DNA from: Emiliania huxleyi CCMP1516
Taxonomy: Eukaryota; Haptophyta; Isochrysidales; Noelaerhabdaceae
Reading direction: 5' to 3'
NCBI RefSeq assembly: GCF_000372725.1
Contig: NW_005201240.1
Span: 1,434 to 65,433 of the forward strand
Length of the DNA stretch: 64,000 nucleotides
Shown: piece after piece, positions 29,885 to 39,405 of the stretch
Position numbering within the stretch: the stretch's first letter is position 1
Layout: each line of letters opens with the position of its first letter
Notes under the pieces: model-generated
What the model was told of the DNA's origin: nothing
Databases searched by the model: none
Seen by the model: the letters and a program-made list of their open reading frames with translations, nothing else
Translations under genes and position numbers: made by a program

Positions 29885-30118
29885 CTTCTTTTTCAGTGTA
29901 CCTGTGTTAGTGCCAGTGCGCGCCAGTCCCGTGCCCAGTATTGTGCGAGGGAGTTTTCTTGGAAAATTCTTTTTCAATGTACGTACTTTTTTGAGCTTAG
30001 CCTTCGATGTTATGTACGTACTTTTTTTAGCTTACTGGGACAAAAGAGAGAGGGGGTTGTGTTCTCTAGGCCCCTAGGGGCCCTACGCGCGGCGTGAGAG
30101 CTCGGAAGCGAGCTTTGC
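29885..30118 (+). repeat. Interspersed repeat family R3, copy 1
   Basis: 30010-30118 matches 36470-36584 almost base for base (GAGAGAGGGGGTTGTGTTCT, GGGCCCTACGCGCGGCGTGA). The part at 29893-29955 (TACCTGTGTTAGTGCCAGTG) matches 54345-54395 inverted. TTAGCCTTCGATGT also recurs at 58585. Probably a short dispersed element or composite; no coding capacity. Confidence 0.6.
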
Positions 30119-30732
30119 ACGGCGATCGAGGATGGCGCGGTTCACCCCCTTCACCGAAGCGATGGAGATGCGTTCCGCGTGGTGTGACACAAATGAGAGG
30201 CGGGACACATGACACAGTGAAACAGACGCCGTCGCCAACTGTCATGTCGGTAGCCGCTCTGCACCGCTCGCTGCTGGAGCGCGGTTGATCGCGGCACCGA
30301 CGCCGCGGCGGCGCCATCTCGCGCGGCGAGAGACGGCGCTGCATCGGCGCCAAAACAAACGGGAGGTCGCGGCGCGGACGCGCGGCAGCAAAAACATCGA
30401 CGTTCGCTTCTGCTTCTCATCACACCCCCATCACACCCCCATCACACCCATCACTCACACCACAAGTTTCTCCGAGACCTCGCGAGCGGGCAGTTATTCA
30501 CACCTCGGCAGTGTGGTCTGGGCAGGGCAGGGCAGTGTGGGTTTCACACCCGGGGCAGGTAGGGGATCGGGGAGGGCAGTGTTGTGCGGCAGTGTGCGGG
30601 CAGGGCAGTACGGCAGGCGGCAGGGCAGGGCAGGGCAGGGCACGGCAGTTGGGGTCATAATTGCAGGGCTGAGATTCGGGTTCTCAGGTGCGTGGTGAAA
30701 AAAAGGGGGTGATAATACCCTCCCCAACCCCC
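30119..30732. other. Intergenic with GGCAG-rich tandem repeats
   Basis: No gene. It holds CACCCCCATCACACC repeats (30420-30450) and a GGGCAGGGCAGGGCAG tract (30520-30660). Confidence 0.45.
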
Positions 30733-30900
30733 ACCATGTGGAAGACGGCTAGTGCTAGTCCCCCATCGGGAGGACGACCCCGGCTAGTCGCCGACCACAC
30801 CCACAAAGAACCCTGCACAAAGATCGCAAGGGCGGGGACCTGTTCCTTTTTACCCACCTCACAGTAGAGAGGTGTGCGTTTTTATTTATTTATTTCCCCA
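30733..30900 (+). repeat. LINE 3' UTR-like repeat R4, copy 1
   Basis: A close inverted counterpart of 55891-56060: GTGGAAGACGGCTAGTGCTA, CCCCATCGGGAGGACGACCC and GGGACCTGTTCCTTTTTACC, ending in a (TTTA)n tail. At 55891 the same sequence follows a short coding end, so this copy is probably a 5'-truncated LINE 3' end. Confidence 0.65.
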
Positions 30901-31053
30901 ACCCCCACACCTAAGCCTACGGCTACGCACGACGACCGACATCGTCTCATTAGAGTACATTGAACAAGGTGCACAGTCCTAGCTCCACCCCTTATCATCT
31001 GATCGGCATCGCCCTCACACCACGGGCAACAGCGCTCTCAACACACCGCTGCG

Positions 31054-34000
31054 CTAACACTGCGCCCGCCCCGTGTACCAGAGGGACACCACGAGCGACC
31101 ATATCCACGGCGGGTAGCGCCCCGTCCATCGCGGCTCCCTTTTCTCAAGAAACGCCCTTGGCCCCTCCCTGAAGTCAGGCGTCATGAAGAGCTTCACGAG
31201 GGCGCGGTTGGACTCATTGAACGCGTCATCGTCGCTCATCAGCTGCATGCGGTCCGCGCAGACCTTCGCCTCGCGCACCGCTACGGGCGCGTTCTGCACG
31301 ATGCGGCCCGCCAGTGCGAGCGCCGCGTCGCGCGAGGACCCGGGCTCCACCAGCTCGTTCACGAAGCCCAGCTCCTTGGCGCGGCTTGCCATGATTGGGT
31401 CGCCCGTGAGAAGCATCTCCATCGCAACCTGGCGCGGCAGCCTCTGCGGTAGCCGGAAGAGCCCCCCGGCTCCGGCAACCAGCGACCGCTTCACCTCGGG
31501 CAGCCCGAAGACCGCCTTGTGGGAGGCAACGACGAGATCGCAAGCGAGGACGATCTCGCACCCGCCAGCCAGAGCCTTCCCGTCCACCGCGGCGATCAGA
31601 GGCTTGGTGCGGGGGAACTGGACCATCCCAGCAAAGCCGCCCTTCCAAGAGAACACCCGCTCCATGGCGTTGATTGCCTTCAGATCCGCGCCCGCGCAAA
31701 AGACGTCTGGATGGGATGAGGCCACGACGCCGACCCACATATCCGAGTTCCGCTCGAACGCGGTGAGCAGCGCCTCAAACCGCGCCGAGACCTTGCCGTT
31801 GATTGCATTCCGCGCGGCGGGGCGGTTCAGTGTGAACACAGCCACGTGGCCCAGCTCCTCGTAGAGCACCACCGGGGGCTCTTCTGCCACCCGGAGCGCG
31901 CTGGCGGCGCCTCGCAGGGGCGGCGGACCCACCTCGCCCTCGGCCACCCGGAGCGCGGCGCCTCGCAGGGGCGGCGGACCCACCTCGCCCTCGGCCACCC
32001 GGAGCGCGGCGCCTCGCAGGGGCGGAAGGGCGAAAGCTTCGCCTCCCGCCACGATGCTGCGATCGACGGTCGACGGGGGCTCGCCCGGCGGCTGGTGCAG
32101 CCGCACGCCGGGTGCGGCTCTGACGACGTGCCTTTGCATGTCCAGCCCGGGCATCAGCGCCGTGAGCTGCAGCCCGTGCGGCGTGAGCTGGAACAGGCCG
32201 ACGCTGGTCACGTAAAAGACGCTCTTGCCAGCGGCGAGCGCCCTGGCGCCGCTGAACGTCACCTCGCTCACACGTGGCACGAGCTTCGCCCCCGACTGCT
32301 CCGTCATGCTCAGCGAGCCATCGGCACCCACGGTGATGGACGCCCTCTGTGTGAACGGACAGATGAAGATCACGAGCTTGGCACAGTCGATCAGGTCCAT
32401 GAAGCCGCCAGGTCCGACGTAGTTCGCCACGTCTCCGCGCTTGTTTGACACGTTGACGTCGCCCGCCTCGTCGAACTCGAGCGCGCCCAGCACCACCGCG
32501 TCGAGGCTCCCCTGCATGCGCTCAAAGGCTTGCGCCGTGTTCACCATCTCCTCTGGGTAGATGGAGGCGCCGAAGAGCAGGCCCGGCGCCGGCACGCCCC
32601 CAAAGACGCCGGTCTCGACCACCATGCGGAGCTGCTCCAGGGTGCCGCACTCGTCCAGCACCGAAGACACCTCCTCGGGCAGGCCCGTGCCGATGTCCAC
32701 CAAGGCGCCGGCAGACACGCGCGAAGTGAGCACGTGCGCCGCCAGGCGCGCCATCGCGCGGTCCATGTCGCTGCGTGTGGGTGTGGCGTTGGCCAGCTTG
32801 CACATGAGGCGGGCGAGCTGCAGCCCCTTGGCCTTTGAGACGCCATCCTCGCCGTGCTGCAGCGTGAGCCACGAGAAGGGCGAGCCGTAAGTAGCGCCGA
32901 GCACCTGCTCCGTCTTGGAGTTGACGACGATAGCGTCGACGTGCTCGGCCTTGATCCAGACCTCCATGCCGCGCGCCGCGTCGTCGTCCACGACAGCGCC
33001 GACCTGCGCCAGCACCACGCCGCCGCCTCGCTTGGCGGCAGTCGCCATGTCGAACGTCTCGTTGAGGACCGTCGCACCGTGCGAGTAGAGGTTGCCCTTG
33101 CGGTCGGCCAGCGGCGCATTGATGATTGCGGCGTCGATGCGGTCGACGCCAAGCGAGAACTCGAGGTGTCCCGAGTCGGCATCGGGGACCACGAGGTGCG
33201 GCGCGCCCGGCGTGAGCGGAGAGCCTCGGCCGCAGCGCGGGTCGACAAAGGTGCCAACACCCACGGTGGAGACGAGCTGGGGCGCCTGCCCGCCGGCGAG
33301 GCGCGCGAGCAGCCTCGCGATGATGCCGAGCGGCAGGATCTGGACCTCGAGGTTTGAGTCGGCGGGCGCTGCCAGCTGCAGAAATCTGGGCAGCGTGAGA
33401 GTGTGCGACACAACGAGGCGCGTCACAAGCCCAGGAAGGGCGAGCTCCTCCAAGGATCCCCGCAAAATGCCTTTCCCCTTGGTGCCATTGCCGCCCGGCC
33501 CGACAACAGTCAACCCACGTGGTGAGGAGGTGGCGAGGTGGCGCCGCCGCAGCGCCCCCATCAGCAGGCTGGGCGCGACGTTGGCCGCCACTCCCGAAAA
33601 GGCAACTACTGTCTCATCACTGATGAGCGCGGCCGCGGCTTCGGCGCTCATGAAGCGCGCGTTGGCTGCGGCAAGCTCTGCGTCAAATGCCGCGTGGTCC
33701 ACCCTGAAGGCGCTCCACCCTGCACGGGTCCACACCGAACGGAGGAGGCGGAAGGCGAGGGTCACCTTATCGACCAGCGTCAGCACGTCGGCATCAACCT
33801 TCTGCTTGCTCCAACCCCCGACGATCGAGGCGACGATCGAGAGCACCAGGGTTAGCGCAGCGAGCCCGCCGACACAAACTGAGGACTCGTATGCAGCACC
33901 GCCGCCAACTGAGAACTCGTGTTCACGTAGAGCCACGCTGAGGATCACAAGCACAAGAGGAGCCACAATTTGGATGGCCATCCCGCTCACCGACAAGCCA

Positions 34001-34068
34001 AAGGAGCAATCAAGGATAGCTTCAAGGATTTGTGGGGTGCGCATTGCTCGCCAACTTATGCTCGCCAA
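31054..34068 (-). CDS. CoA-transferase / enoyl-CoA hydratase fusion
   Basis: One uninterrupted frame of 1004 residues, notable here for lacking introns. The N-terminus has one or two membrane segments (IQIVAPLVLVILSVALREHE; GLAALTLVLSIVASIVGGW). Residues from about 130 to 640 form a family I CoA-transferase of the propionate/acetate type: DETVVAFSGVAANVAPSLLM, HLEFSLGVDRIDAAIINAPL, DRKGNLYSHGATVLN, VDIGTGLPEEVSSVL and MVVETGVFGGVP, where the Glu of VETG is the likely catalytic residue, then VNVSNKRGDVANYVGPGGFM. A linker has three 16-residue repeats (PPLRGAALRVAEGEVG). Residues from about 725 on are a crotonase: FTLNRPAARNAINGKVSARF, DVFCAGADLKAI (oxyanion hole), GKALAGGCEIVLACDLV, FGLPEVKRSLVAGAGGLFRL (catalytic Glu) and ELGFVNELVEP. 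The product would pass CoA to an acid and hydrate its enoyl form, possibly at a membrane. Confidence 0.88.
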   Translation of the reverse strand: MASISWRAMRTPQILEAILDCSFGLSVSGMAIQIVAPLVLVILSVALREHEFSVGGGAAYESSVCVGGLAALTLVLSIVASIVGGWSKQKVDADVLTLVDKVTLAFRLLRSVWTRAGWSAFRVDHAAFDAELAAANARFMSAEAAAALISDETVVAFSGVAANVAPSLLMGALRRRHLATSSPRGLTVVGPGGNGTKGKGILRGSLEELALPGLVTRLVVSHTLTLPRFLQLAAPADSNLEVQILPLGIIARLLARLAGGQAPQLVSTVGVGTFVDPRCGRGSPLTPGAPHLVVPDADSGHLEFSLGVDRIDAAIINAPLADRKGNLYSHGATVLNETFDMATAAKRGGGVVLAQVGAVVDDDAARGMEVWIKAEHVDAIVVNSKTEQVLGATYGSPFSWLTLQHGEDGVSKAKGLQLARLMCKLANATPTRSDMDRAMARLAAHVLTSRVSAGALVDIGTGLPEEVSSVLDECGTLEQLRMVVETGVFGGVPAPGLLFGASIYPEEMVNTAQAFERMQGSLDAVVLGALEFDEAGDVNVSNKRGDVANYVGPGGFMDLIDCAKLVIFICPFTQRASITVGADGSLSMTEQSGAKLVPRVSEVTFSGARALAAGKSVFYVTSVGLFQLTPHGLQLTALMPGLDMQRHVVRAAPGVRLHQPPGEPPSTVDRSIVAGGEAFALPPLRGAALRVAEGEVGPPPLRGAALRVAEGEVGPPPLRGAASALRVAEEPPVVLYEELGHVAVFTLNRPAARNAINGKVSARFEALLTAFERNSDMWVGVVASSHPDVFCAGADLKAINAMERVFSWKGGFAGMVQFPRTKPLIAAVDGKALAGGCEIVLACDLVVASHKAVFGLPEVKRSLVAGAGGLFRLPQRLPRQVAMEMLLTGDPIMASRAKELGFVNELVEPGSSRDAALALAGRIVQNAPVAVREAKVCADRMQLMSDDDAFNESNRALVKLFMTPDFREGPRAFLEKREPRWTGRYPPWIWSLVVSLWYTGRAQC

Positions 34069-34460
34069 AACCTTTCCGAGAATTTCTTTCGGTACGATTT
34101 CTTCTGCGATGAATACATGTTAGAATTCTTTTCCCTGTGTCGCTGTGCCCAGCAGTGCGCGCCCCAGTGTAAGAAAACGAAAAGCTCAAGGCACGCACAA
34201 TCAATTCTTTTTCCTCGTAGGAGAACAAACCATTCGTAGGAGACGAGTCTCTTAGGCGGCCCCCGTGGCGTACCTGAGTTCTCGTACAGCGATGGGCTAA
34301 GGATGTCGAGCGCGCCTTCGCACAAGAAAGCGAAACCGCGTCTGACCAGTGACCCTGGACACCAGACGCTATGGGTGGGACGCAAGCGCTGTTGAGACGG
34401 GCTGCGCGCGACCTTGCAGGCGCGCGACCTTGCTTGCAATCCTGCTCAGCTGAGACAGGA
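34069..34460. other. Gap between the CoA-transferase fusion and the OPR-RAP gene
   Basis: Contains the 5' flank of the minus-strand fusion gene and the 3' flank of the minus-strand OPR-RAP gene. Nothing else recognised. Confidence 0.4.
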
Positions 34461-36449
34461 CTACAGTGGGGCGACCGCCCTCTCCAGGTAGGTTTGCCGA
34501 TCATTGGCCGTCGTGAAGCGGCCCCACTCGTAGAATGGAACGCTGATCACCCGCCAGCCAGCCGCCGCGAGGAGGCGACGCTTGAGCAGCGTCGGCCCGT
34601 TGGGTTTGCGCACGCCCCATCCGTCGGGCAGCAGGAAGTGAGAGGGGCCGTCCACCTCGATCGCGATGCGTGACGAGGGCAGCGCCAGGTCGAGCGAGTA
34701 GCTGGTGCGCGGCTCGACATACTCCTCCTCGAAGCCTGGGCCCCGCACGGCGGCGAGGGCATCCGCGACGGAGCGCTGCAAGCCTGATGGCCGCGCTATG
34801 GTCGCCACCATAGCGTCGCAGCAAAGCTGGCGCTGGGGGTCGGGGAGGAGATGCTGCTGGCCGTCTGCCCCGCATTCCAGGGAGAGCCAGAGCTGCCATT
34901 GGTGCAGCTGACAGCGGTGCGCTGTGCTCCACATCGGATCCTGCGCGAGCGAGCCGCTGATCATGCCCGAGCAGTCGGCAAGCAGCGCCTGGTGATACAA
35001 GCCCGCCGTCGCATACGCCCACACCGTGTTGGCCAGGTCCTGGGGGTTGAAGCCGGCCAGCCCGCCCCGCACCGCCGCCTCCGCCACCGCCGCGTACAGC
35101 GCGTCTGCAGCCACGCCCGCCTTCGCATACGCCCACACCGTGTTGGCCAAGGCCTGGGGGTTGAAGCCAGCCAGCCCGCCGCGCACAGCCGCCTCCGCCA
35201 CCGCCGCGTACAGCGCGTCTGCAGCCACGCCCGCCGTCGCATACGCCCACACCGTGTTGGCCAGCTCCTGCGGCTTGAAGCCAGCCAGCCCGCCGCGCAC
35301 AGCCGCCTCTGCCACCGCCGCAAATAACGCTTCCGCCGCCACGCCCGCCTTCGCATACGCCCACACCGTGTTGGCCAGGTCCTGGGGGTTGAAGCCGGCC
35401 AACCCACCGCTCACCGCCACCTCCGCCACCACCGCGTACAGCGCGTCCGCAGCCATGCCAGCCTTCGCATACGCCCACACCGTGTTGGCCAGATTCTGAG
35501 GCGTAAAGCCGGCCAGCCCGCACCGCACCGCCGCCTCCGCCACCGCCGCGAACAGCGCGTCTGCAGCCACGCCCGCCGTCGCATACGCCCACACCGTGTT
35601 GGCCAAGGCCTGAGGGTTGAAGCCAGCCAGCCCGCCGCGCACCACCGCCTCCGCCACCGCAGCAAATAACGCTTCCGCCGCCACGCCCGCCGTCGCATAC
35701 GCCCACACCGTGTTGGCCAGGTTCTGAGGATTGAAGCCAGCCAGCCCGCCGCGCACCACCGCCTTCGCCACCGCCGCAAATAATGCTTCCGCCGCCACGC
35801 CTGCCGTCGCATACGCCCACACCGTGTTGGCCAGGTTCTGAGGATTGAAGCCAGCCAGCCCGCCGCGCACAGCCGCCTCCGCCACCGCCGCAAATAATGC
35901 TTCCGCCGCCACGCCCGCCGTCGCATACGCCCACACCGTGTTGGCCAGGGCCTGGGGGTTAAAGCCAGGCATCCCTCTGCCCAAGGCCGCCTCCGCCACC
36001 GCCTCGTACAGCAAGCGCACGACACTCACTGGCAGCCGGCATTTCGCCACTCCATGAGCGACGTTAGCCAGGTTGCGTGCTTCGCATGACTGGACGAGGT
36101 CGAGCGTGCGCTGCACCAGCCGCTCAAGCTGCTCCTCGTGCCGCCGCTCGATGCGCTGCTTGCCCAGTTTGTTCCACAGGTTTGCAGCGTGGATGTGGTT
36201 CAAGCTCGCGCTGTGCCCAGTAAAGAGCGCGAGCAGCTGGTCGGTGCCGCTGGCATGCGAGATGCGGCCGTTGAGCTGTTTAGCATTGAGCTGTTCACCG
36301 GCAGCAGAGCTCTGCCGCTCGTCGCGTCTTCGCTCATTGAGGATCGGCGGTGCCATCTGGCGATTGCTTTTCCGAGGCTGCCCCAGATAGTCGCGCCTGA
36401 GATCGCGTCCGTACCCGCGTTGCGGCTCGCATCGATTGAACATGAGCAA
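34461..36449 (-). CDS. OPR-repeat protein with C-terminal RAP domain
   Basis: A single exon of 662 codons. After a charged N-terminus and a helical lead (LERLVQRTLDLVQSCEARNL, ANVAHGVAKCRLPVSVVRLL), nine tandem 38-residue repeats run over about 35990-34990. The unit is FNPQxLANTVWAYA then TAGVAAEALFAAVAEAAVRG, with variants FTPQ and FKPQ. This is the octotricopeptide/RAP-family helical repeat that reads RNA in organelles. The C-terminus is a RAP domain: SLDLALPSSRIAIEVDGPSH, LLPDGWGVRKPNGPTLLKRR and WRVISVPFYEWGRF, with the EVDGPSHF core of this PD-(D/E)XK-like fold. Its role is likely in plastid or mitochondrial RNA processing or stability. No clear transit peptide is visible, so the start may be incomplete. 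The near-identity of the repeats points to recent expansion or gene conversion. Confidence 0.85.
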   Translation of the reverse strand: MLMFNRCEPQRGYGRDLRRDYLGQPRKSNRQMAPPILNERRRDERQSSAAGEQLNAKQLNGRISHASGTDQLLALFTGHSASLNHIHAANLWNKLGKQRIERRHEEQLERLVQRTLDLVQSCEARNLANVAHGVAKCRLPVSVVRLLYEAVAEAALGRGMPGFNPQALANTVWAYATAGVAAEALFAAVAEAAVRGGLAGFNPQNLANTVWAYATAGVAAEALFAAVAKAVVRGGLAGFNPQNLANTVWAYATAGVAAEALFAAVAEAVVRGGLAGFNPQALANTVWAYATAGVAADALFAAVAEAAVRCGLAGFTPQNLANTVWAYAKAGMAADALYAVVAEVAVSGGLAGFNPQDLANTVWAYAKAGVAAEALFAAVAEAAVRGGLAGFKPQELANTVWAYATAGVAADALYAAVAEAAVRGGLAGFNPQALANTVWAYAKAGVAADALYAAVAEAAVRGGLAGFNPQDLANTVWAYATAGLYHQALLADCSGMISGSLAQDPMWSTAHRCQLHQWQLWLSLECGADGQQHLLPDPQRQLCCDAMVATIARPSGLQRSVADALAAVRGPGFEEEYVEPRTSYSLDLALPSSRIAIEVDGPSHFLLPDGWGVRKPNGPTLLKRRLLAAAGWRVISVPFYEWGRFTTANDRQTYLERAVAPL
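34990..35990 (-). repeat. In-frame tandem array, 114-bp unit, nine copies
   Basis: Coding repeats of the OPR-RAP gene with period 114 bp. On the plus strand the shared core is GCATACGCCCACACCGTGTT followed by GGCCA. Confidence 0.85.
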
Positions 36450-36462
36450 CTTGTGTTACGCC

Positions 36463-36600
36463 GCCATTCTTTTTCAGTGTACGTACGTACTTTTAGCTTA
36501 CTGGGAGAAAAGAGAGAGGGGGTTGTGTTCTCTAGGCCCCTAAGGGCCCTACGCGCGGCGTGAGAGCTCGGAAGCGAGCTTTGCTCTCTCTCTCAGTGTA
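36463..36600 (+). repeat. Interspersed repeat family R3, copy 2
   Basis: Nearly identical to 30010-30118, preceded by the ACGTACGTAC block that also precedes copy 1. It lies immediately upstream of the OPR-RAP start codon, on the opposite side from that gene's coding sequence. Confidence 0.65.
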
Positions 36601-36918
36601 TGTAGCTCTTACGTACATTCCCGTAGGAGGACTCTGCTGACAGGGTTTGCGATGAGGAGCGACCCGAAGGGTTTCTCGGAGGTTAGTGCACCACTAACCG
36701 CCGAAGCGCAAGCGCTGGGAGCAAGAACACTGCGACGTATCGGGCTCATACTAGCACCCCCTCGAGCCGACGTTCTGGCTCAGCGAGGCTGCTGCGGAGC
36801 ACTCGCGGACCGGTTCTTCTGGTCCAGGGAGGCCGCTGCGGGGCACCCGGCGGCTCGGGTCACTTCTCATCGCAAACTCGGTCGACCCGCAACGACTGTT
36901 GCCCCAGGGTCTTCGTGG

Positions 36919-38825
36919 ATGGCCACCATCGCCCTCGCCCTGCTCTCTGCCGAGGCGTCGGCGCTCGTCTCCACGTCGCACAACGGTAGGTTTGCGCCGG
37001 CGCTCGGGCTGCGCCGCGCCGGCCCGCTCTTGAGCAGCACGGCCGCGGCGCTGGAGCTGCAGCGCAGCGCCGAGTCCACCGCCGACGCAATCCAGCGCAA
37101 GCTGGCGAGGATACGCGAGCTCCGCCCGACGGAGCAATCGCCCGAGGTGCAGCAGAAGCTGTGGGAGTCGGCTGGGCTGCTGCCGATGTACAAGGTGTCT
37201 GGCTCGGTGACCGGGGAGCCGTCCTTCACGCAGCTCTTCTCGCACGAGACGTGGAGCGCGTACACGGGCAAGTCGCCGTTCCGCCGCTGGCTGCGCACCG
37301 GCGTCACGTGGCGCCACTCGACCGTCCTCGCCTCGGTGTGGCCGATCTGCCTCTCGCTCTCGCTCTGGTCCTTCTGCGTCGCCTCGCTGCCCGCGAGGTT
37401 TCTGCCACGCACGTCGCCCCTGCCGCTGACGGCGATGGGCTCTGCGATCGGGCTCCTCCTCGTCTTCCGCGTCAACAACCTGTACGGCAGGGTGGCCGAG
37501 GCGCGGCTGCTGTGGGGGAGGGCCGTCTTCCTCTGCCGGCAGGCGGCCGAGACGCCTCCGAGACACTTCTCAGACACTCCCCAGACTCTTCCCTGCCGCT
37601 CATCGTCCCAGGCGGCCCGGCCCTGTCAATGGGTGATGAAGTAACCTCCGAGAGTGGGGCCAACAGGCGGCCCAGACAGTCGCGACGGCTCTCCTCTTCG
37701 ACCGCAGCCTGCCGGCGGAGCGAGCGCCCGCCTCGCACGCAGCCGCGTCTAAGGTGTGCCGCTACCTCGCCGCCTTCCCCTGGGAGCTGAACGCCAAGCT
37801 GACGGGCAAGGGCGACGGCGTCGGGAAGACGCGCGGCTTGCGGCCCGGCGAGGACACCGACATCCTGCGCGTGCTCCTGCCTGCCGAGGAGGTGGACTTC
37901 ATCGGCCAGGCGCGCTCGCGGCCGCTGCTGCTGCTCGGCGCGATGCGGAGGCAGCTGCACGCGCAGCTCCGCGTCGGCGCCGCCATCGCCCTCGAGGCGC
38001 GCCGCAGGGCTGCCCCACGCCCACGACACGCCCACGCCCCCCTGCGCCCTCAGGCACGCTCCACCCGATGGTCTACCGCAAGCTCGAGGAGGCGACACCG
38101 CCCGGCCCCTCCCGCGCACCTCGCCACCCTGCTCCGCCCTCCCCTCCCGCGCACCTCTCACCCTGCTCCGCCCTCCCCTCGCCGCCGCAGGACCTCAAGG
38201 AGCTCGACCTCGTCGTGGGCGGCTGCGAGCGCGTCTTCTCGTCGCCCGTGCCGCCGACGATGTCTCGCCACCGTCCTCCGCTGCACTGCCTCTACGCACG
38301 CCGCCCACGACCCTTCCGGCACCCTTCCTGCAGGTCGCGGCATGTGATCCGCTGCATGCTGCTCTGGCTGCTCGGGCTGCCCGCCGTGCTGGCGGGCAGC
38401 ATGTCGCCGGCGCACATCTCGCTCTGGGTCTTCCTGGTGAGCTACATCTTCGTTGGCATCGAGGAGGTGGGGGTGCAGGTCGAGCACCGAGCTGATGCGT
38501 CGCCCGAGAGGAGTCGAGATCAGCCGAGATCAGCCGAGATCAGCCGAGATCAGCCGAGATCAGCCGAGATCACACGAGATCAGTCGAGAGCAGCCGAGAT
38601 CAGCCGAGGTGTGGCGTGCAGGTCGAGCAGCCCTTCGAGATCACGCCGATGACGCGGCTGTGCAACGTCAGCACGCCCCTGAGGAGGAGGAGGGCAGCGT
38701 GGCGGCGGGTTGCCTTCAGCGCGACGAGGACTGCTCTCTAGGTCATCATGCTCAACCTCGAAGAGGCCCTCGCGATGCCGCCGCCCGCCGAGGCAAGCGA
38801 GCAGGGGGGCGGCGCAGATGAATGA
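36919..38825 (+). CDS. Bestrophin-family anion channel, likely plastid-targeted
   Basis: A chloride/bicarbonate-type channel of the bestrophin family. Met 36919 starts a leader, MATIALALLSAEASALVSTS, followed by FAPALGLRR, a bipartite plastid-targeting look. Family blocks: FSHETWSAYTGKSPFRRWLR, GVTWRHSTVLASVWP, LPLTAMGSAIGLLLVFRVNN, LYGRVAEARLLWGRA, TVATALLFDRSLP, AFPWELNAKL, LHPMVYRKLEE, HVIRCMLLWLLGLPAVLAGS and YIFVGIEEVGVQVEQPFEIT, then PMTRLCN and a short acidic tail ending in TGA at 38825. FRVNNLYGR and the IEEVG.Q.E.PF stretch are family signatures. Intron 37543-37666 has a GC donor repeating GCGGCC(G/C)AGAC. Intron 38479-38621 has a GT donor repeating GTCGAGCA and is filled with GAGATCAGCC repeats. 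An upstream in-frame Met at 36652 exists but would bury the leader. Confidence 0.85.
38479..38621 (+). repeat. Intron of GAGATCAGCC tandem repeats in bestrophin
   Basis: About ten copies of a 10-bp unit (GAGATCAGCC and variants) fill this GT-AG intron. It starts with GTCGAGCA, the same bases that open the next exon. Confidence 0.8.
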
Positions 38826-39405
38826 CACAGCTCACAGGCGGGGTCGCCTTGCTGCTTGGGTGCGCGCGCCTCGTGTCTGACCAGCAACAGGACAAGAGTC
38901 AAGGGAGCGCTGAGCGCTCTCTGGGCGCGTGCTGCGCGCGCGCGGTCATCGCCCCCTCCCCATCAGTATGGTATCCATTATCTATTTCATTTCGGTCCCA
39001 TGTCGTTCTGCTTCTGGCATCTTTCATTACTTGCATCATTTTGCATATATCACATCGTGTCGTAGCCGAGCGCATGCCCATGCGTGTGCAGCTCCGTGCA
39101 CATCTCGTGCATGGGCAGAGTATATCAGTCATGCGGGGATGTGTGTCGCGAAACGCGGCAGAGTACGTCAGTACGAGCAGTCATCAGACTCACAATTCAG
39201 AGACAGATGACAGACACACCCGGCCTCAGTGCATTGCGTTGAACTGCAATACGATTCGAAAGAGTGTCACAATCAGTGTGTGCGCCAGCGCCTCCCCTGC
39301 CACCTCTCGCGCCCGTTCTTCCGAATGCGCCCCCATAATTACGCGCCGTCGCGGTTGTCAGTGCGCGTTCCGGCCGGGCACACTCCCGCCTCCGACCACT
39401 GGCCC
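38826..39405. other. Gap between convergent genes
   Basis: 3' flanks of bestrophin (+) and the GT31-like gene (-). No gene recognised. Confidence 0.45.

Noticed and set aside
38510-38615. A CRISPR array or rRNA-type repeat
   Set aside because: 10-bp direct units without spacers, inside an intron of a eukaryotic gene.
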